Shown here in pieces: positions 14,773-28,800 of a stretch of 64,000 bases of DNA; position 1 is the first letter of the stretch, and each line of letters opens with the position of its first letter. Origin of the DNA: Arenimonas terrae (GTDB lineage: Bacteria; Pseudomonadota; Gammaproteobacteria; Xanthomonadales; Xanthomonadaceae); contig NZ_SMDR01000001.1 in NCBI RefSeq assembly GCF_006265115.1, positions 1 through 64,000 of the forward strand, read 5' to 3'. The notes under the pieces were generated by a model. The model made no database searches. It was not told the origin of the DNA and saw only the letters and a list, made by a program, of their open reading frames with translations. Position numbers and translations under genes: made by a program.

Positions 14773-14793
14773 GGCGGGCGCCGCGGCCGCGGA

Positions 14794-15587
14794 TCAGTCG
14801 TGGTCGCTGCGGCGGAATTCCCACAGGCCGGCCAGGGTCACCAGCACGGCCGCGATCGCGCTGAAGGCCAGGATGCGGCCGACGTCGCTGCCTTCGCCCA
14901 TCGTCTGCACCGGCAGCGACCACGGATACCAGCTGCCGTAGCGCGGCGACTGGCCGATCAGGAAACCCATCACGGTCGCGCCCATGCCGGTGCCGCAGGC
15001 CACGGCGAAACTGCGCCAGCGCAGCGCGATCCAGGTGTGCAGGGCGACCACCAGCAGCGAGGCCAGCAGGCCCTTGGCCGCGACGGCGAGCAGCAGCGGC
15101 CACGGCGCCGCGCCGGCCAGGCCCAGCCCGGGTTTGCACAGCATCAGCACGGCGCCGGCCACCGGGATCAGGACCACGACCACGGCCTGCGCCGCGGCCA
15201 GCAGGCCGAACAGGGCGATCAGTTTGGCGAGGTAGTGCACCTCGCGCGGCAGCGGCAGCGCCAGCAGGCGCCGCCACTGGTTGCCGCCGTGTTCGAGCTG
15301 GGCCAGCAGGGCCGCTTCCAGGGTCACGAACAGCGGCAGCATCAGGAAGGACCACAGCGCCAGCACGCCCATCGACAGCCGCGTCCAGGCCTGCTCGGGC
15401 GGCAGCGGCCGGCCCAGCTCGGAAAACACCAGCTGCAGCACCACCACCGCCACCACCAGCGCCGGCGCCACCACGCACATCCACAGCGCCAGGGTGCCGC
15501 GCAGCTTCAGGCGTTCGGCGTGCAGGGTGCGCCACAGCGCGACCGGGAACGGCGGTGTCGCCGGCGCGCCGGCCGGACCGGCGCCGC

Positions 15588-15591
<4 letters not shown>
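14794..15591 (-). CDS. ABC-2 type transporter permease
   Basis: The 265-aa protein has six hydrophobic helices and the ABC-2 permease start (LWRTLHAERLKLRGTLALWM), as in bacitracin- and lantibiotic-type exporters. It contains GGNQWRRLLALPLPREVHYLAKLIALFG, a coupling-helix-like segment. Its ATG overlaps the TGA of the ATPase gene, so subunits are made together. It forms the membrane part of an exporter; substrate unknown. Confidence 0.85.
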
Positions 15592-16505
<914 letters not shown>

Positions 16506-16589
16506 GGCGGGCCGGGAGCGGAAGGAGCGGGCAGCCTGCCGGCCGCGGCCGCCGGCTGCCGCGTGCCGGTGGTGCCGGTGCCTTTGGGC

Positions 16590-17888
16590 CTAGTCGGGCT
16601 GGCGCACGATCACGCCGTCCTTCATCACGAAGTCCACGCGCTTCACGGCCTTGATGTCGCTCAGCGGATCGCCGGGCATCGCCACCACGTCGGCGCGGAA
16701 ACCCGGCGCCAGCTGGCCGATGTCGGCCACGCCCAGCACCTGGGCGGCGTTCACGGTGGCGGTCTGCAGCGCCCGCGCCGGCGGCAGGCCGGCCTCGACC
16801 ATGAACAGGAACTCGTCGGCGTTGTCGCCGTGCAGGCTCACGCCGGCGTCGGTGCCGAAGCCGATCTTCACACCCGCGCGCCAGGCCTGGGCGAAGGTGT
16901 CCTGGATCAGGGCGCCGATGCGCGCGGCCTTGGGCCGCACCACCGCCGGGTAATAGCCGTCGATCTTGGCCTTCTCGGCGACGAAGCGGCCAGCCGAGAT
17001 GGTCGGCACGTACCAGGTGCCGTGTTTTTTCATCAGGGCGAAGATCTCGTCGTCCATGTAGGTGCCGTGTTCGATCGAGTCCACGCCGCCCAGGATCGCC
17101 CGGCGGATGCCTTCCTTGCCATGCGCGTGCGCGGCGACGCGGTAGCCGTAGTCGTGGGCGGTCTGCACCACGGCCGCGACCTCGTCGACGGTGAACTGCG
17201 GCGCGTCGCCGCTGCGGGCATAGCTGAGCACGCCGCCGGTGGCGGTGATCTTGATCACGTCGGCGCCGTCCTTGTAGCGCTGGCGCACCGCCTGTCGGGC
17301 CTCGTCCGGGCTGTTGACCACGCCCTCGGACGGGCCGGGCGTGCCGATCGCGTCGGCCAGCAGGTGGCTCAGGCCATTGGTCGGGTCGCCGTGGCCGCCG
17401 GTGGTGGCGATGCCCTTGCCGGCGGCGTAGATGCGCGGACCCGGCACCAGGCCCTGGTTGATCGCGTCGCGCAGGGCCAGGGTGGTCTCGCCGCCGAGGT
17501 CGCGCACGGTGGTGAAACCGGCGTCGAGCGTCTTGCGGGCGTAACCGACCGAGCGCAGCACGGTGAACTCGGGGTTGAGACGGAACCCTTCGGAATAGGC
17601 CTGCGGGTTGGATTCGCCACGCAGGTGCACGTGCAGGTCGATCCAGCCCGGGCTGCAGGTGTGGCCCTTGAGGTCCACCGACCGGGCGCCGTCCACGGCT
17701 CCGTGCCCGGCGCGGATCTCGCGCACCTTGCCCTCGGCCACCACCACGGTCTGCTCGGACAGGCTGCGCCCCGCGGCTGCGTCGAACAGCTGGCCGCAGT
17801 GCAGGGCCAGGGTCTCGGCCCGGGCGGCGGCGGGCAGGGCGAGTGCGAGGGCGAGCGAGGTCAGTCCGAGGCAGCGGGTCGGTTGCAT
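16590..17888 (-). CDS. Secreted amidohydrolase (imidazolonepropionase-like)
   Basis: The 432-aa protein has a signal peptide (LALALALPAAARA), so it is periplasmic or secreted. The metal site is that of the amidohydrolase superfamily: HVHLR in WIDLHVHLRGES, Lys in DVIKITATGG, AAHAHGKEGI, SIEHGTY and GFGTDAG. It resembles Xaa-Pro dipeptidase-like (Sgx9260-type) enzymes that cleave N-acyl or prolyl amino acid derivatives. Exact substrate unknown. It is separated from leuS by a divergent 114-bp spacer. Confidence 0.9.
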   Translation of the reverse strand: MQPTRCLGLTSLALALALPAAARAETLALHCGQLFDAAAGRSLSEQTVVVAEGKVREIRAGHGAVDGARSVDLKGHTCSPGWIDLHVHLRGESNPQAYSEGFRLNPEFTVLRSVGYARKTLDAGFTTVRDLGGETTLALRDAINQGLVPGPRIYAAGKGIATTGGHGDPTNGLSHLLADAIGTPGPSEGVVNSPDEARQAVRQRYKDGADVIKITATGGVLSYARSGDAPQFTVDEVAAVVQTAHDYGYRVAAHAHGKEGIRRAILGGVDSIEHGTYMDDEIFALMKKHGTWYVPTISAGRFVAEKAKIDGYYPAVVRPKAARIGALIQDTFAQAWRAGVKIGFGTDAGVSLHGDNADEFLFMVEAGLPPARALQTATVNAAQVLGVADIGQLAPGFRADVVAMPGDPLSDIKAVKRVDFVMKDGVIVRQPD

Positions 17889-17921
17889 GGGTGGGTCTCC
17901 GGGGCGAAGGCCCGATCATAA

Positions 17922-20621
<2,700 letters not shown>

Positions 20622-20634
20622 TCGGGTGAATAGG

Positions 20635-21126
20635 ATGTCTCGTGTACTGCTCCTGGCTTGCCTGGTCCTGGCCCTCGGGGCCTGCGGCTTCCATCCGCGC
20701 GGCACCCTGGTGCTGGCCGAGGACCTGGGGCCGGTGAAGGTCCAGACCGCCGATCCCTACAGCACCCTGGCCCAGGGCCTCTCGGTGGCCCTGACCCGCG
20801 CCGGCGTGCAGGCCGCGGTCGAGGGCCAGCCTTCGGCCACGCTGCGGGTGCGCTCGGAACGGCTGTCCACGCGGCCGCTGACCGTGGACCGTCGCGCCCT
20901 GGTGCGCGAGTACGAGACGCTCTACCGCGTGCGCTTCGACCTGATCGGCGCCGACGGCAAGCGCCGCCTGCCCGAACAGACCATCGAGCTCACCCGCGAA
21001 TTCACCTACGACGCCTTCGCCCAGGCCGGCAGCCCGGCCGAGCAGCGGCTGATCGAGGACGAGCTGCGCCGCGACATGCAGGCGGCGATCCTGCGTCGCC
21101 TGGACGCGGTGCTGCGCGCGAAATAA
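20635..21126 (+). CDS. lptE: LPS-assembly lipoprotein LptE
   Basis: The 163-aa lipoprotein has a signal peptide ending in the lipobox LGAC, with Cys near residue 17, followed by GFHPRG, the start of the RlpB/LptE fold. It plugs the LptD barrel in the outer membrane during lipopolysaccharide insertion. The ATG at 20635 was chosen; a GTG three codons upstream is possible. It lies between leuS and holA as in most proteobacteria, and its TAA overlaps the holA start by one base. Confidence 0.93.
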   Translation: MSRVLLLACLVLALGACGFHPRGTLVLAEDLGPVKVQTADPYSTLAQGLSVALTRAGVQAAVEGQPSATLRVRSERLSTRPLTVDRRALVREYETLYRVRFDLIGADGKRRLPEQTIELTREFTYDAFAQAGSPAEQRLIEDELRRDMQAAILRRLDAVLRAK

Positions 21127-22172
21127 TGGAGCTGCGCCCCGACCGCCTGGAGCGCCAGCTCGCCGGCGAACCGCTGCGCCCGGTCTACCTGGTCGCGGGC
21201 GCCGAACCGCTGCTGGTGCAGGAGGCCGCGGACGCGATCCGCGCCCGGGCCCGCGAAGAGGGCTATACCGAACGCGAGGTCTACGACGTCGACGCCCGCT
21301 TCGACTGGAACACGCTCACCCAGGGCATCGCTTCGCTGAGCCTGTTCGCCACCCGCCGCTTGTTCGACCTGCGCCTGCCCACCGGCAAGCCCGGCAAGGA
21401 CGGCAGCGAGGCCCTGCGCGAATTCTGCGAGATGTCGCCGCCCGACACCGTGCTGCTGATCACCGCCCAGGACTGGAGCAAATCGCACGCCGGCAAGTGG
21501 AGCGAGGCGATCGCCAGGGCCGGGCACCTGGTGCCGGTGTATCCGCTCAAGACCCACGAGCTGGGCGAGTGGCTGCTGCGCCGCCTGCGCAGCCGTGGCC
21601 TGGTCGCCACGCCCGACGCCGTGCGCCGCCTGGCCGACCGCGTCGAGGGCAACCTGCTGGCCGCGGCCCAGGAAGTGGACAAGCTGGCCCTGCTGGTCGG
21701 CGGCGGCGCCCGTGGGCCGTCGGCCGAGGCGATCGACGTCGAGCAGATGGAGCGCCTGGTCGCCGATTCCTCGCGTTTCGACGTGTTCAAGCTGGTCGAC
21801 GCGGCCCTGGCCGGCGAGCCGGTGCGCGCGGTGCGCATGCTGGCGGCGCTGCGCGGCGAGGGCGAGCAGGTCGCCGGACTGATGCCGATGGTCGCCCGCG
21901 AAGTGCTGTCGCTGTGCGGCCTGGCCCGCGCCGCGGAATCGGGCAACGTGATGAGCGCGATGCGCGACGCGCGCATCTGGGAAAGCAAGCAGGCGATCTA
22001 CCGGCGCGCGCTGGAGCGGCACCCGGCCTCGCGCTGGGAAAGTTTCGCCGCCGAATGCGGCCGCATCGACCGCGCCGCCAAGGGCCGCGGAGACGGCGAT
22101 CCCTGGCTGCTGCTCGAACGCCTGCTGGTGGCGATTGCCGAGGCGCGCGGACGCAAGCTGCTGGCGTCATGA
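21126..22172 (+). CDS. holA: DNA polymerase III subunit delta
   Basis: The 348-aa clamp-loader subunit opens the beta clamp. Family segments include RPVYLVAGAEPLLVQEAADAIR, SLSLFATRRLFDLRLP, the GNLLAAAQEVDKLALL helix and SSRFDVFKLVDAALAGE, then the C-terminal collar domain. Its ATG shares a base with the lptE stop, and its own stop overlaps the nadD start (ATGA). Confidence 0.96.
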   Translation: MELRPDRLERQLAGEPLRPVYLVAGAEPLLVQEAADAIRARAREEGYTEREVYDVDARFDWNTLTQGIASLSLFATRRLFDLRLPTGKPGKDGSEALREFCEMSPPDTVLLITAQDWSKSHAGKWSEAIARAGHLVPVYPLKTHELGEWLLRRLRSRGLVATPDAVRRLADRVEGNLLAAAQEVDKLALLVGGGARGPSAEAIDVEQMERLVADSSRFDVFKLVDAALAGEPVRAVRMLAALRGEGEQVAGLMPMVAREVLSLCGLARAAESGNVMSAMRDARIWESKQAIYRRALERHPASRWESFAAECGRIDRAAKGRGDGDPWLLLERLLVAIAEARGRKLLAS

Positions 22173-22828
22173 GCCTGACGCTGCTCTACGGCGGCACCTT
22201 CGACCCGGTCCACGCCGGCCACCTCGCGGTGGCGCGGGCGGCGCGCGCGGCGCTGGGCGCCGACGTGGCCTTCCTGCCCGCCGCCGACCCGCCGCACCGG
22301 CCGCCCCCGGGCGCCTCCGCGCTGCAGCGGGCCCGCATGCTCGACCTGGCCATCACCGGCGAACCGGGCCTCCGGGTCGACCGGCGCGAGCTGGAGCGAG
22401 CCGGCCCGTCCTACACGGTCGAGACCCTGCGCGGGCTGCGCGCACAAATCGGTCCGGACGCGCCCCTGGCCTGGCTGGTCGGGGCCGACGCCTTCCGCGG
22501 CCTGCCGACCTGGCACGACTGGTCCGAACTGCTGGCGCTGGCCCATTTTGTCGTCGCGGTGCGGCCGGGCCACGACCTCGAGGCGCTGCCGCCCGACCTC
22601 GAGGCCGCCTGCGCCGGGCGCTGGACCGAGGACCCGGCCGCCCTTCGCGCCGCGCCGGCCGGCGCGCTGTTCAGGCTCGACATGCCCCTGCACCCGGCCT
22701 CGGCCACCGAGCTGCGCCAGCGCCTGCGGGACGGGCAGGGCGACGGCGGCTGGCTGGCGCCGGCGGTAAGGGATTACATCGCGGTGCGCAGTCTTTACGC
22801 GGGCCAGGGCCGTCCCGGCGGCGTATAA
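22169..22828 (+). CDS. nadD: Nicotinate-nucleotide adenylyltransferase
   Basis: The 219-aa enzyme makes deamido-NAD from nicotinate mononucleotide and ATP. It has the nucleotidyltransferase motif YGGTFDPVHAGHL near residues 7-19, RRELERAGPSYTVETL, WLVGADAFRGLPTWHDW and, near the C-terminus, SATELRQRL (the ISxTxxR-like motif, here SATELR). Coupled to holA by an ATGA overlap. A TATAAT hexamer overlaps its stop codon and could belong to an rsfS promoter, but no good -35 is visible. Confidence 0.96.
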   Translation: MSLTLLYGGTFDPVHAGHLAVARAARAALGADVAFLPAADPPHRPPPGASALQRARMLDLAITGEPGLRVDRRELERAGPSYTVETLRGLRAQIGPDAPLAWLVGADAFRGLPTWHDWSELLALAHFVVAVRPGHDLEALPPDLEAACAGRWTEDPAALRAAPAGALFRLDMPLHPASATELRQRLRDGQGDGGWLAPAVRDYIAVRSLYAGQGRPGGV

Positions 22829-22858
22829 TCCGGGCCGTCTTTCCCGCCGAGCACCCCG

Positions 22859-23248
22859 TTGACCACCCAAGCCCACGTCATCAAGACCCAGATGCCCGAC
22901 CCGGCCCCCTCGCCGGAGGCGATCCTCAAGCAGGTCCATCTGGCCCTCGAGGAGATGAAAGCCAAGGACGCGGTCGAGATCGACGTGCGCGGCAAGACCA
23001 GCATCGCCGACTACCTGGTGGTGGTGTCCGGCACCTCGACCCGCCACGTGAAGTCGGTCGCCGACGAAGTGGTGCGCTTCGCCAAGAAGTGCGGCGTGAT
23101 GCCGCTGGGCGTGGAAGGCGAGCGCGAGGCCGAGTGGGTGCTGGTGGACCTGGGCGACGTGATCGTGCACGTGATGCTGCCGCGCGTGCGCGAGTTCTAC
23201 GCGCTCGAGCGCCTCTGGACCGTCGGCGACCAGCCGCCGGAAGAGTGA
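22859..23248 (+). CDS. rsfS: Ribosomal silencing factor
   Basis: The 129-aa protein binds ribosomal protein uL14 and blocks subunit joining in starved cells. The Iojap fold is shown by [40 protein letters not shown] and [20 protein letters not shown]. The TTG at 22859 gives an N-terminus like close relatives; an ATG at 22892 would also leave the domain intact. The stop overlaps the rlmH start (GTGA). Confidence 0.94.
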   Translation: MTTQAHVIKTQMPDPAPSPEAILKQVHLALEEMKAKDAVEIDVRGKTSIADYLVVVSGTSTRHVKSVADEVVRFAKKCGVMPLGVEGEREAEWVLVDLGDVIVHVMLPRVREFYALERLWTVGDQPPEE

Positions 23249-23715
23249 AGGCACGGCTCATCGCCGTCGGCGAACGCGCGCCCGACTGGGTCGCCGCCGG
23301 GTTTTCCGAATACCAGAAGCGCCTCTCGCACTGGCTGCCGCTGGAGCTGGTCGAAGTCGCGCCCGGCCTGCGCGGCAAGGGCCGCGACGCCGCCCGCGCC
23401 ATGTCCGACGAAGGCGCGCGCGTGCTGGCCGCGGTGCCGCGCAATCCGCACGTGGTCAGCCTGGACGGGCGCGGCAAGCCGTACTCGTCCGAACAGCTCG
23501 CGCAGCGCCTGGAGCACTGGCGCCAGCAGGGCCGCGACCTCGCCTTCCTGATCGGCGGCCCCGAGGGGCACGCACCGGAAGTGATCGCCGCGGCCCATGA
23601 AAGCTGGTCGCTCGGACCGCTGACCCTGCCGCACATGCTGGTGCGCCTGGTGCTGGCCGAACAGCTCTACCGCGCCGCCAGCCTGCTCGCCAACCACCCC
23701 TACCACCGGGCCTGA
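23245..23715 (+). CDS. rlmH: 23S rRNA pseudouridine-1915 N3-methyltransferase
   Basis: The 156-aa SPOUT-family enzyme methylates m3-pseudouridine 1915 in helix 69. Its C-terminal knot holds [13 protein letters not shown] and [29 protein letters not shown]. The GTG start at 23245 overlaps the rsfS stop, giving coordinated production with RsfS, another ribosome factor. Length is normal. Confidence 0.96.
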   Translation: MKARLIAVGERAPDWVAAGFSEYQKRLSHWLPLELVEVAPGLRGKGRDAARAMSDEGARVLAAVPRNPHVVSLDGRGKPYSSEQLAQRLEHWRQQGRDLAFLIGGPEGHAPEVIAAAHESWSLGPLTLPHMLVRLVLAEQLYRAASLLANHPYHRA

Positions 23716-23757
23716 ATCCCCGGGGGTCCGGCAGCCGCGCCGGGTGCCGGGATTCAG
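23712..23757 (+). terminator. Hairpin after rlmH, possible terminator without T-tract
   Basis: CTGAATCCC (23712-23720) pairs perfectly with GGGATTCAG (23749-23757), with additional pairing of CCGGCA and TGCCGG inside. The stem includes the rlmH stop codon. No run of T follows, so it may limit transcription into maf only partly, or protect the transcript end. Confidence 0.4.
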
Positions 23758-23779
23758 CCGCAACGGCTATGCTTGGCCG

Positions 23780-24349
23780 ATGCTCTATCTCGCCTCGCAA
23801 TCGCCCCGACGCCGTGACCTTCTGGGACAACTCGGCCTGTCCTTCGGCCTGCTGGACGTGGACGTGCCGGAACAGCGCCTGCCCGGCGAACCGCCGGAAA
23901 CCTACGTCAGCCGCGTCGCCCGCGAGAAGGCCGGCGCCGGCCTGCTGGCGGTGGTCGCCAATCCCAGTGCCGTGGTGCTCGGCGCCGACACCGAAGTGGT
24001 GCTGGACGACGAGGTGTTCGGCAAACCGGCGGACGCCGACGACGCCACCCGCATGCTGATGCGGCTTTCGGGGCGCACCCACCGCGTGCTGTCGACGGTG
24101 TGGCTGGTCAGCGCCGGCCGCGAACTGCACGCCACCAGCGTGTCCGAGGTGAGCTTCGAACCGCTGACCGACGCGCGCGTCGCCGCCTATCTCGCCACCG
24201 GCGAGTGGTCCGGCAAGGCCGGCGCCTATGCCATCCAGGGCCGCGCCGGCGCCTTCGTTTCCCATCTCTCCGGCAGCTTCACCGGCGTGATGGGCCTGCC
24301 GCTGCACGAGACCGCCCGCCTGCTGCGCGGGTTCGGCCTGCTCGACTGA
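23780..24349 (+). CDS. maf: Maf-family nucleotide pyrophosphatase
   Basis: The 189-aa protein hydrolyses non-canonical or excess nucleoside triphosphates (dTTP/UTP-type in the YhdE subgroup). It has the start [19 protein letters not shown], the catalytic region [12 protein letters not shown] and [13 protein letters not shown], and [26 protein letters not shown]. The ATG at 23780 was chosen over an in-frame start 12 codons upstream. It sits 12 bp before rng, the order common in proteobacteria. Confidence 0.94.
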   Translation: MLYLASQSPRRRDLLGQLGLSFGLLDVDVPEQRLPGEPPETYVSRVAREKAGAGLLAVVANPSAVVLGADTEVVLDDEVFGKPADADDATRMLMRLSGRTHRVLSTVWLVSAGRELHATSVSEVSFEPLTDARVAAYLATGEWSGKAGAYAIQGRAGAFVSHLSGSFTGVMGLPLHETARLLRGFGLLD

Positions 24350-24361
24350 CCGGGGAAGCGC

Positions 24362-25846
24362 GTGTCCGAGGAAATCCTGATCAACGTCACTCCGCGCGAG
24401 ACCCGCGTGGCCGTGGTCGAGAACGGCATGCTGCAGGAGCTGCACATCGAGCGCACCTCGCGCCGGGGGGTGGTCGGCAACATCTACAAGGGGCGGGTGC
24501 AGCGGGTGATGCCCGGCATGCAGGCGGCCTTCGTCGAGATCGGCCTGGACCGCGCCGCCTTCCTGCACGCCTCCGACATCCTGAAGGTGCCGCAGGTGCA
24601 GACCGGCGAGGGCGACGAACCGCCGCCGCCGTCCGGCCCGCCGCCGGCGATCAATGCGCTGGTGCATGAGGGCCAGGAGATCGTGGTGCAGGTGGTCAAG
24701 GACCCGATCGGCAGCAAGGGCGCGCGCCTGACCACGCAGATCTCGATCCCGTCGCGCTACCTGGTGTTCCTGCCGCATTCGCGCGTGCTGGGCGTGTCGG
24801 CGCGCATCGAGGACGAAACCGAGCGCGCGCGCCTGAAGACCCTGATGGCCGAGCTGGCCAACGGCAGCGGCCAGGGCTACATCGTGCGCACCAATGCCGA
24901 AGGCCAGCCCGACGAGGCCCTGGCCGAGGACGTGGCCTACCTGCGCCGCGCCTGGGACGTGATCCGCAGCGCCAGCGCCACCACCAAGGTCGGCCAGCGC
25001 ATCTACGAGGACCTGGCGCTGCCGCTGCGCGCGGTGCGCGACCTGATGCGCAAGGACGTGGACAAGGTCCGGGTGGATTCGCGCGAGGCCTTCGACCGGC
25101 TCAGCGCCTTCGCCGCGCAGTTCATGCCGGCCCTGGCCGAGCGCATCGAGCACTACTCCGGCGAGCGGCCGATCTTCGACCTCTACGGCGTCGAGGACGA
25201 GATCCTGCGCGCCATGCAGAAGGAGGTGCCGCTCAAGTCCGGCGGTTACCTGATCATCGACCAGACCGAGGCGATGGCGACGGTGGACGTCAACACCGGC
25301 AGCTTCCTCGGCCAGCGCAACCTCGAGGAGACGGTGTACCGCACCAATCTCGAGGCCGCGCAGGCAGTGGCGCGCCAGCTGCGGCTGCGCAACCTGGGCG
25401 GCATCATCATCATCGACTTCATCGACATGACCGACGACGAGCACCGCCGCCAGGTGCTGCGCACGCTCGAGAAGGGCCTGTCGCACGACCACGCCCGCAC
25501 CTCGGTGCACGAGTTCTCGCCGCTGGGCCTGGTCGAGATGACGCGCAAGCGCACCACCGACAGCCTCGAGCGCCAGCTCTGCGAGCCCTGCCACGAATGC
25601 GGCGGTCGCGGCACGCTCAAGACCGCCGAGACGCTGACCTACGAGATCTTCCGCGAGATCACCCGCGCGGTGCGCCAGTTCGAGGCCTCGCAGCTGCTGG
25701 TGATCGCCTCGCCCAAGGTCGTCACCAAGATCACCGAGGAGGAGTCGGCGGCGGTGGCCGAGCTGGAGGAATTCCTCGGCAAGACGATCCGCTTCCAGGC
25801 CGACGAGCAGTACGCGCAGGAACAGTACGACGTGGTCCTGCTCTGA
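24362..25846 (+). CDS. rng: Ribonuclease G
   Basis: The 494-aa endoribonuclease matures the 16S rRNA 5' end and degrades some mRNAs. The S1 domain lies near residues 36-125 (GNIYKGRVQRVMPGMQAAFVEIG). The catalytic core carries TVDVNTGSF (metal Asp) and IIIIDFIDM (second Asp), and the zinc-link CEPCHECGGRG lies near 408. A GTG start at 24362 fits the conserved MSEEILINVTPRETRVAV. It lacks the long C-terminal scaffold of RNase E. Confidence 0.96.
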   Translation: MSEEILINVTPRETRVAVVENGMLQELHIERTSRRGVVGNIYKGRVQRVMPGMQAAFVEIGLDRAAFLHASDILKVPQVQTGEGDEPPPPSGPPPAINALVHEGQEIVVQVVKDPIGSKGARLTTQISIPSRYLVFLPHSRVLGVSARIEDETERARLKTLMAELANGSGQGYIVRTNAEGQPDEALAEDVAYLRRAWDVIRSASATTKVGQRIYEDLALPLRAVRDLMRKDVDKVRVDSREAFDRLSAFAAQFMPALAERIEHYSGERPIFDLYGVEDEILRAMQKEVPLKSGGYLIIDQTEAMATVDVNTGSFLGQRNLEETVYRTNLEAAQAVARQLRLRNLGGIIIIDFIDMTDDEHRRQVLRTLEKGLSHDHARTSVHEFSPLGLVEMTRKRTTDSLERQLCEPCHECGGRGTLKTAETLTYEIFREITRAVRQFEASQLLVIASPKVVTKITEEESAAVAELEEFLGKTIRFQADEQYAQEQYDVVLL

Positions 25847-25853
25847 CCGGTCG

Positions 25854-28800
25854 ATGACCAGCCCGCTGCGCCGCCGGATCCGCCATGCCCGCCGTTTCCT
25901 CGGCTACGGCGCGCTCGTCCTGCTGATCCTGGCCGCCACCCTGGTCGGCGGCCTCAACCAGCTGCTGCCGCTGGTCGAGCGCCATCCGGACAAGGTCGCG
26001 GCCTGGCTGAGCGATCGCATCGGCGAGCCGGTCAGCTTCACCCGCGCGGTCGGCGAATGGACCCGGCGCGGGCCGCGCTTCACGCTCGACGGCCTGCGCA
26101 TCGGTGCCGGCGGCCGCAGCCTCGACATCGGCCGCGCCGAACTGCTGGTGGCGGTGTATTCGGGTCTGCTGCCGGGCGGCAACCTGACCGAGCTGAAGGT
26201 GCGCGAGCTGTCGCTGCGCCTGGAGCAGGGCGAGGACCGGCGCTGGCGCCTGGCCGGCCTGCCCTTCGAACCGCAGCCCGGCGTGGATCCGCTGGACACG
26301 CTCGAAGCCCTGGGCGAGCTGCAGGTCGAACGCGCGCGCCTGACCGTGAGTTCGCCGGCGCTGCGCTCCGAGCTTCGCCTGCCGCGGGTGGACCTGCGCC
26401 TGCGCGTCAGCGGTTCGACCGTCAGGGCCGGCCTGCGCGCCTGGGCCGATCGCGCCGGCACGCCGCTCAACGCGGTGGTGGACCTGGAGCGCGGCGAGTG
26501 GTCGGGCCAGCTCTGGGCCGGTGGCAGGAAGCTGCGCCTGGACGAATGGTCGCCGCTGCTGGCCGACACCGGTCTGGTCTTCGCCGGCGCCGGCGACCTG
26601 GACCTGTGGGCGCGCATCCAGGCCCAGCGGGTGATGGACGTGCGCAGCCGCGCCGAGTTTTCGCCCCTGGCGCTGGGCGCGCGCCAGCCCTGGCGCGACC
26701 GCGGCGACGGTCGGCTGGAATCGCCGCCGGTCGCTTTCGAACGCGCCAACCTGCTGGCGCGCTGGCAGGTGGACGACAACGGCTGGCAGCTGCACGTGCC
26801 GCAGCTGGACTTCCACGAAACCGGCCGGCGCGAGCCACGCAGTTTCGACGGCCTGTGGCTGGCCGGCGGCAAGCGTTTCGCGCTGCAGGCGCCGCGCCTG
26901 GACCTGGCGCCGGCGCGTGCGCTGGCCACGCTCAGCCCGGCCGTGCCCGCCGGCCTGCGCCGCTGGCTGCACGAAGCCGCGCCCGACGGCGAACTGCGCT
27001 GGCTCGACGTGCGCGGGCGCGAGGGCGAGTGGAGCGGGTCGGCGCGCTTCGACGCGGTCGGCTGGAGCCCCTATGGCGACAGCCCCGGTCTGCAGGGCCT
27101 GAGCGGCGATGCCGCCTTCGACGAGGGCGGCGGCGTGCTGCGGCTGGCCGACGGGTCGGCGCGCTTCGACTGGCCGCGTTTCCGGCAGCCGCTGGACCTG
27201 CGCATGGACGGCACGCTCGGCTGGTGGCGCGACGGCGGGCAGTGGACCGCCGGTGCCGGCGGCCTGCGCGTTCGCGGCGCCGACTTCGGCGCCACGGTGC
27301 GCGCCGAACTGCAGTTCCCCGGCGACGGCACCCGTCCGCGCCTGGACCTGGCCGCGGACGTGGACGAGTCCGCCGTCGTGACCTCGCACAAGTTCTGGGT
27401 GGTCGGGAAGATGCCGCCCGCCACCATCGACTGGCTCGACAACGCGCTGCGGGACGGCCGCGTCGAAAAGGGCCGGGCGGTGCTGGCCGGCGACCTCGAC
27501 GATTGGCCGTTCCGCGAGCGCCAGGGCCGCTTCGACGCGCGCGCGCGGGTGCGCCAGGCGCGCGTCGCCTTCAATCCCGAGTGGCCGCCGGCCGAAGCGC
27601 TGGACCTGGATGTGAGCTTCGACGGGCCGGGCATGGCGCTGGAAGGCGAGGGCATGATCCAGGGCAACCGGGTGCGCCGCGTCGCCGGCGGCATTGCCGA
27701 CTTCAAGGACCCGCGGCTGCTGCTGGACATCGACTCACCGGCCAACGGCGAGTCGCTGCAGGCGCTGATGCTGGCCAGTCCACTGCGCCAGCGCTACGAA
27801 GAACACCTGCGCAACGCCCGCATCCGCGGCCCGGCCACGGTCGCGCTGGACCTGGACCTGCCGCTGGCCGCGCGCCTGGGCGGCCGGCGCATCGAGGGCA
27901 CGCTGGACCTGGAGAAGGCGCAGCTTTCGGACCCGCGCTGGAAGATCGACTTCAGCCAGGTCAGCGGCCGAACGCGCTTCAGCGACCAGGGTTTCGCCGC
28001 CGAACAGCTGGCGGTCGAGTTCGAAGGCAAGCCGGCCACCTTCAGCCTGCTGGTCGGCAGCTTCACCGGCGAGCCGGCCCTGGCGGCGCGCGCCACCCTG
28101 GTCGGCGAGCTGCCGCCGCAGGTGCTGCTGGCGCGGCATCCGCCGCTGGCCTGGCTCGACCCCTGGCTGCAGGGCAGCAGCGCCTGGACCGTGGACGTGC
28201 GCATCCCGCAGGCGCTGCCGGGCCAGACCACGCCGCCGGCCCAGCTCAACATCACCACCGACCTGGTCGGCACCGCCGTGGGCCTGCCGGCGCCGCTGGC
28301 CAAGGCCGCGGGCACGTCGCTGCCGCTGAGCCTGCAGGCGCCGCTGCCGGTCGGCGCCGGCGAGGTGCAGCTGCGCCTGGGCGAGGTGATGCGGATGCGC
28401 GGCCGCGTCGGCGCCGACGAGGCCATGACCGGCCTGATCCATTTTGGTCCCGGCGAGCCTGGTGCGCTGCCCGACCGGGGCCTGGTCGTGCGCGGCGTCA
28501 GCGAAAGCCTGGATGCCGCCGGCTGGATCGGCTTCGCCGCCAAGGGCGAAGGCGCCGGCGCGCTGCGCGAGGTCGACCTGCGGGTGGCGACGCTGGACCT
28601 GCTGGGTTCGCCCTTCGCCGACACGCGTCTGCAGCTGCGGCGCGAGGCGGCGACCACGCGCGTGTCGCTGGAGGGACCGGCGATCTCCGGGCGCGTGGAC
28701 ATTCCCTCGGAACTCTCGCTCGGCGTGCAGGGCAGCTTCAGCCGCCTGCACTGGCCGCAGAAACCCGAGCCGACGCTGGAACAGATCGCGGCGGCCGACG

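Noticed and set aside
22824-22829. TATAAT as an rsfS promoter
   Set aside because: It overlaps the nadD stop and has no -35 at 16-18 bp and no extended -10; too weak to list as a promoter.
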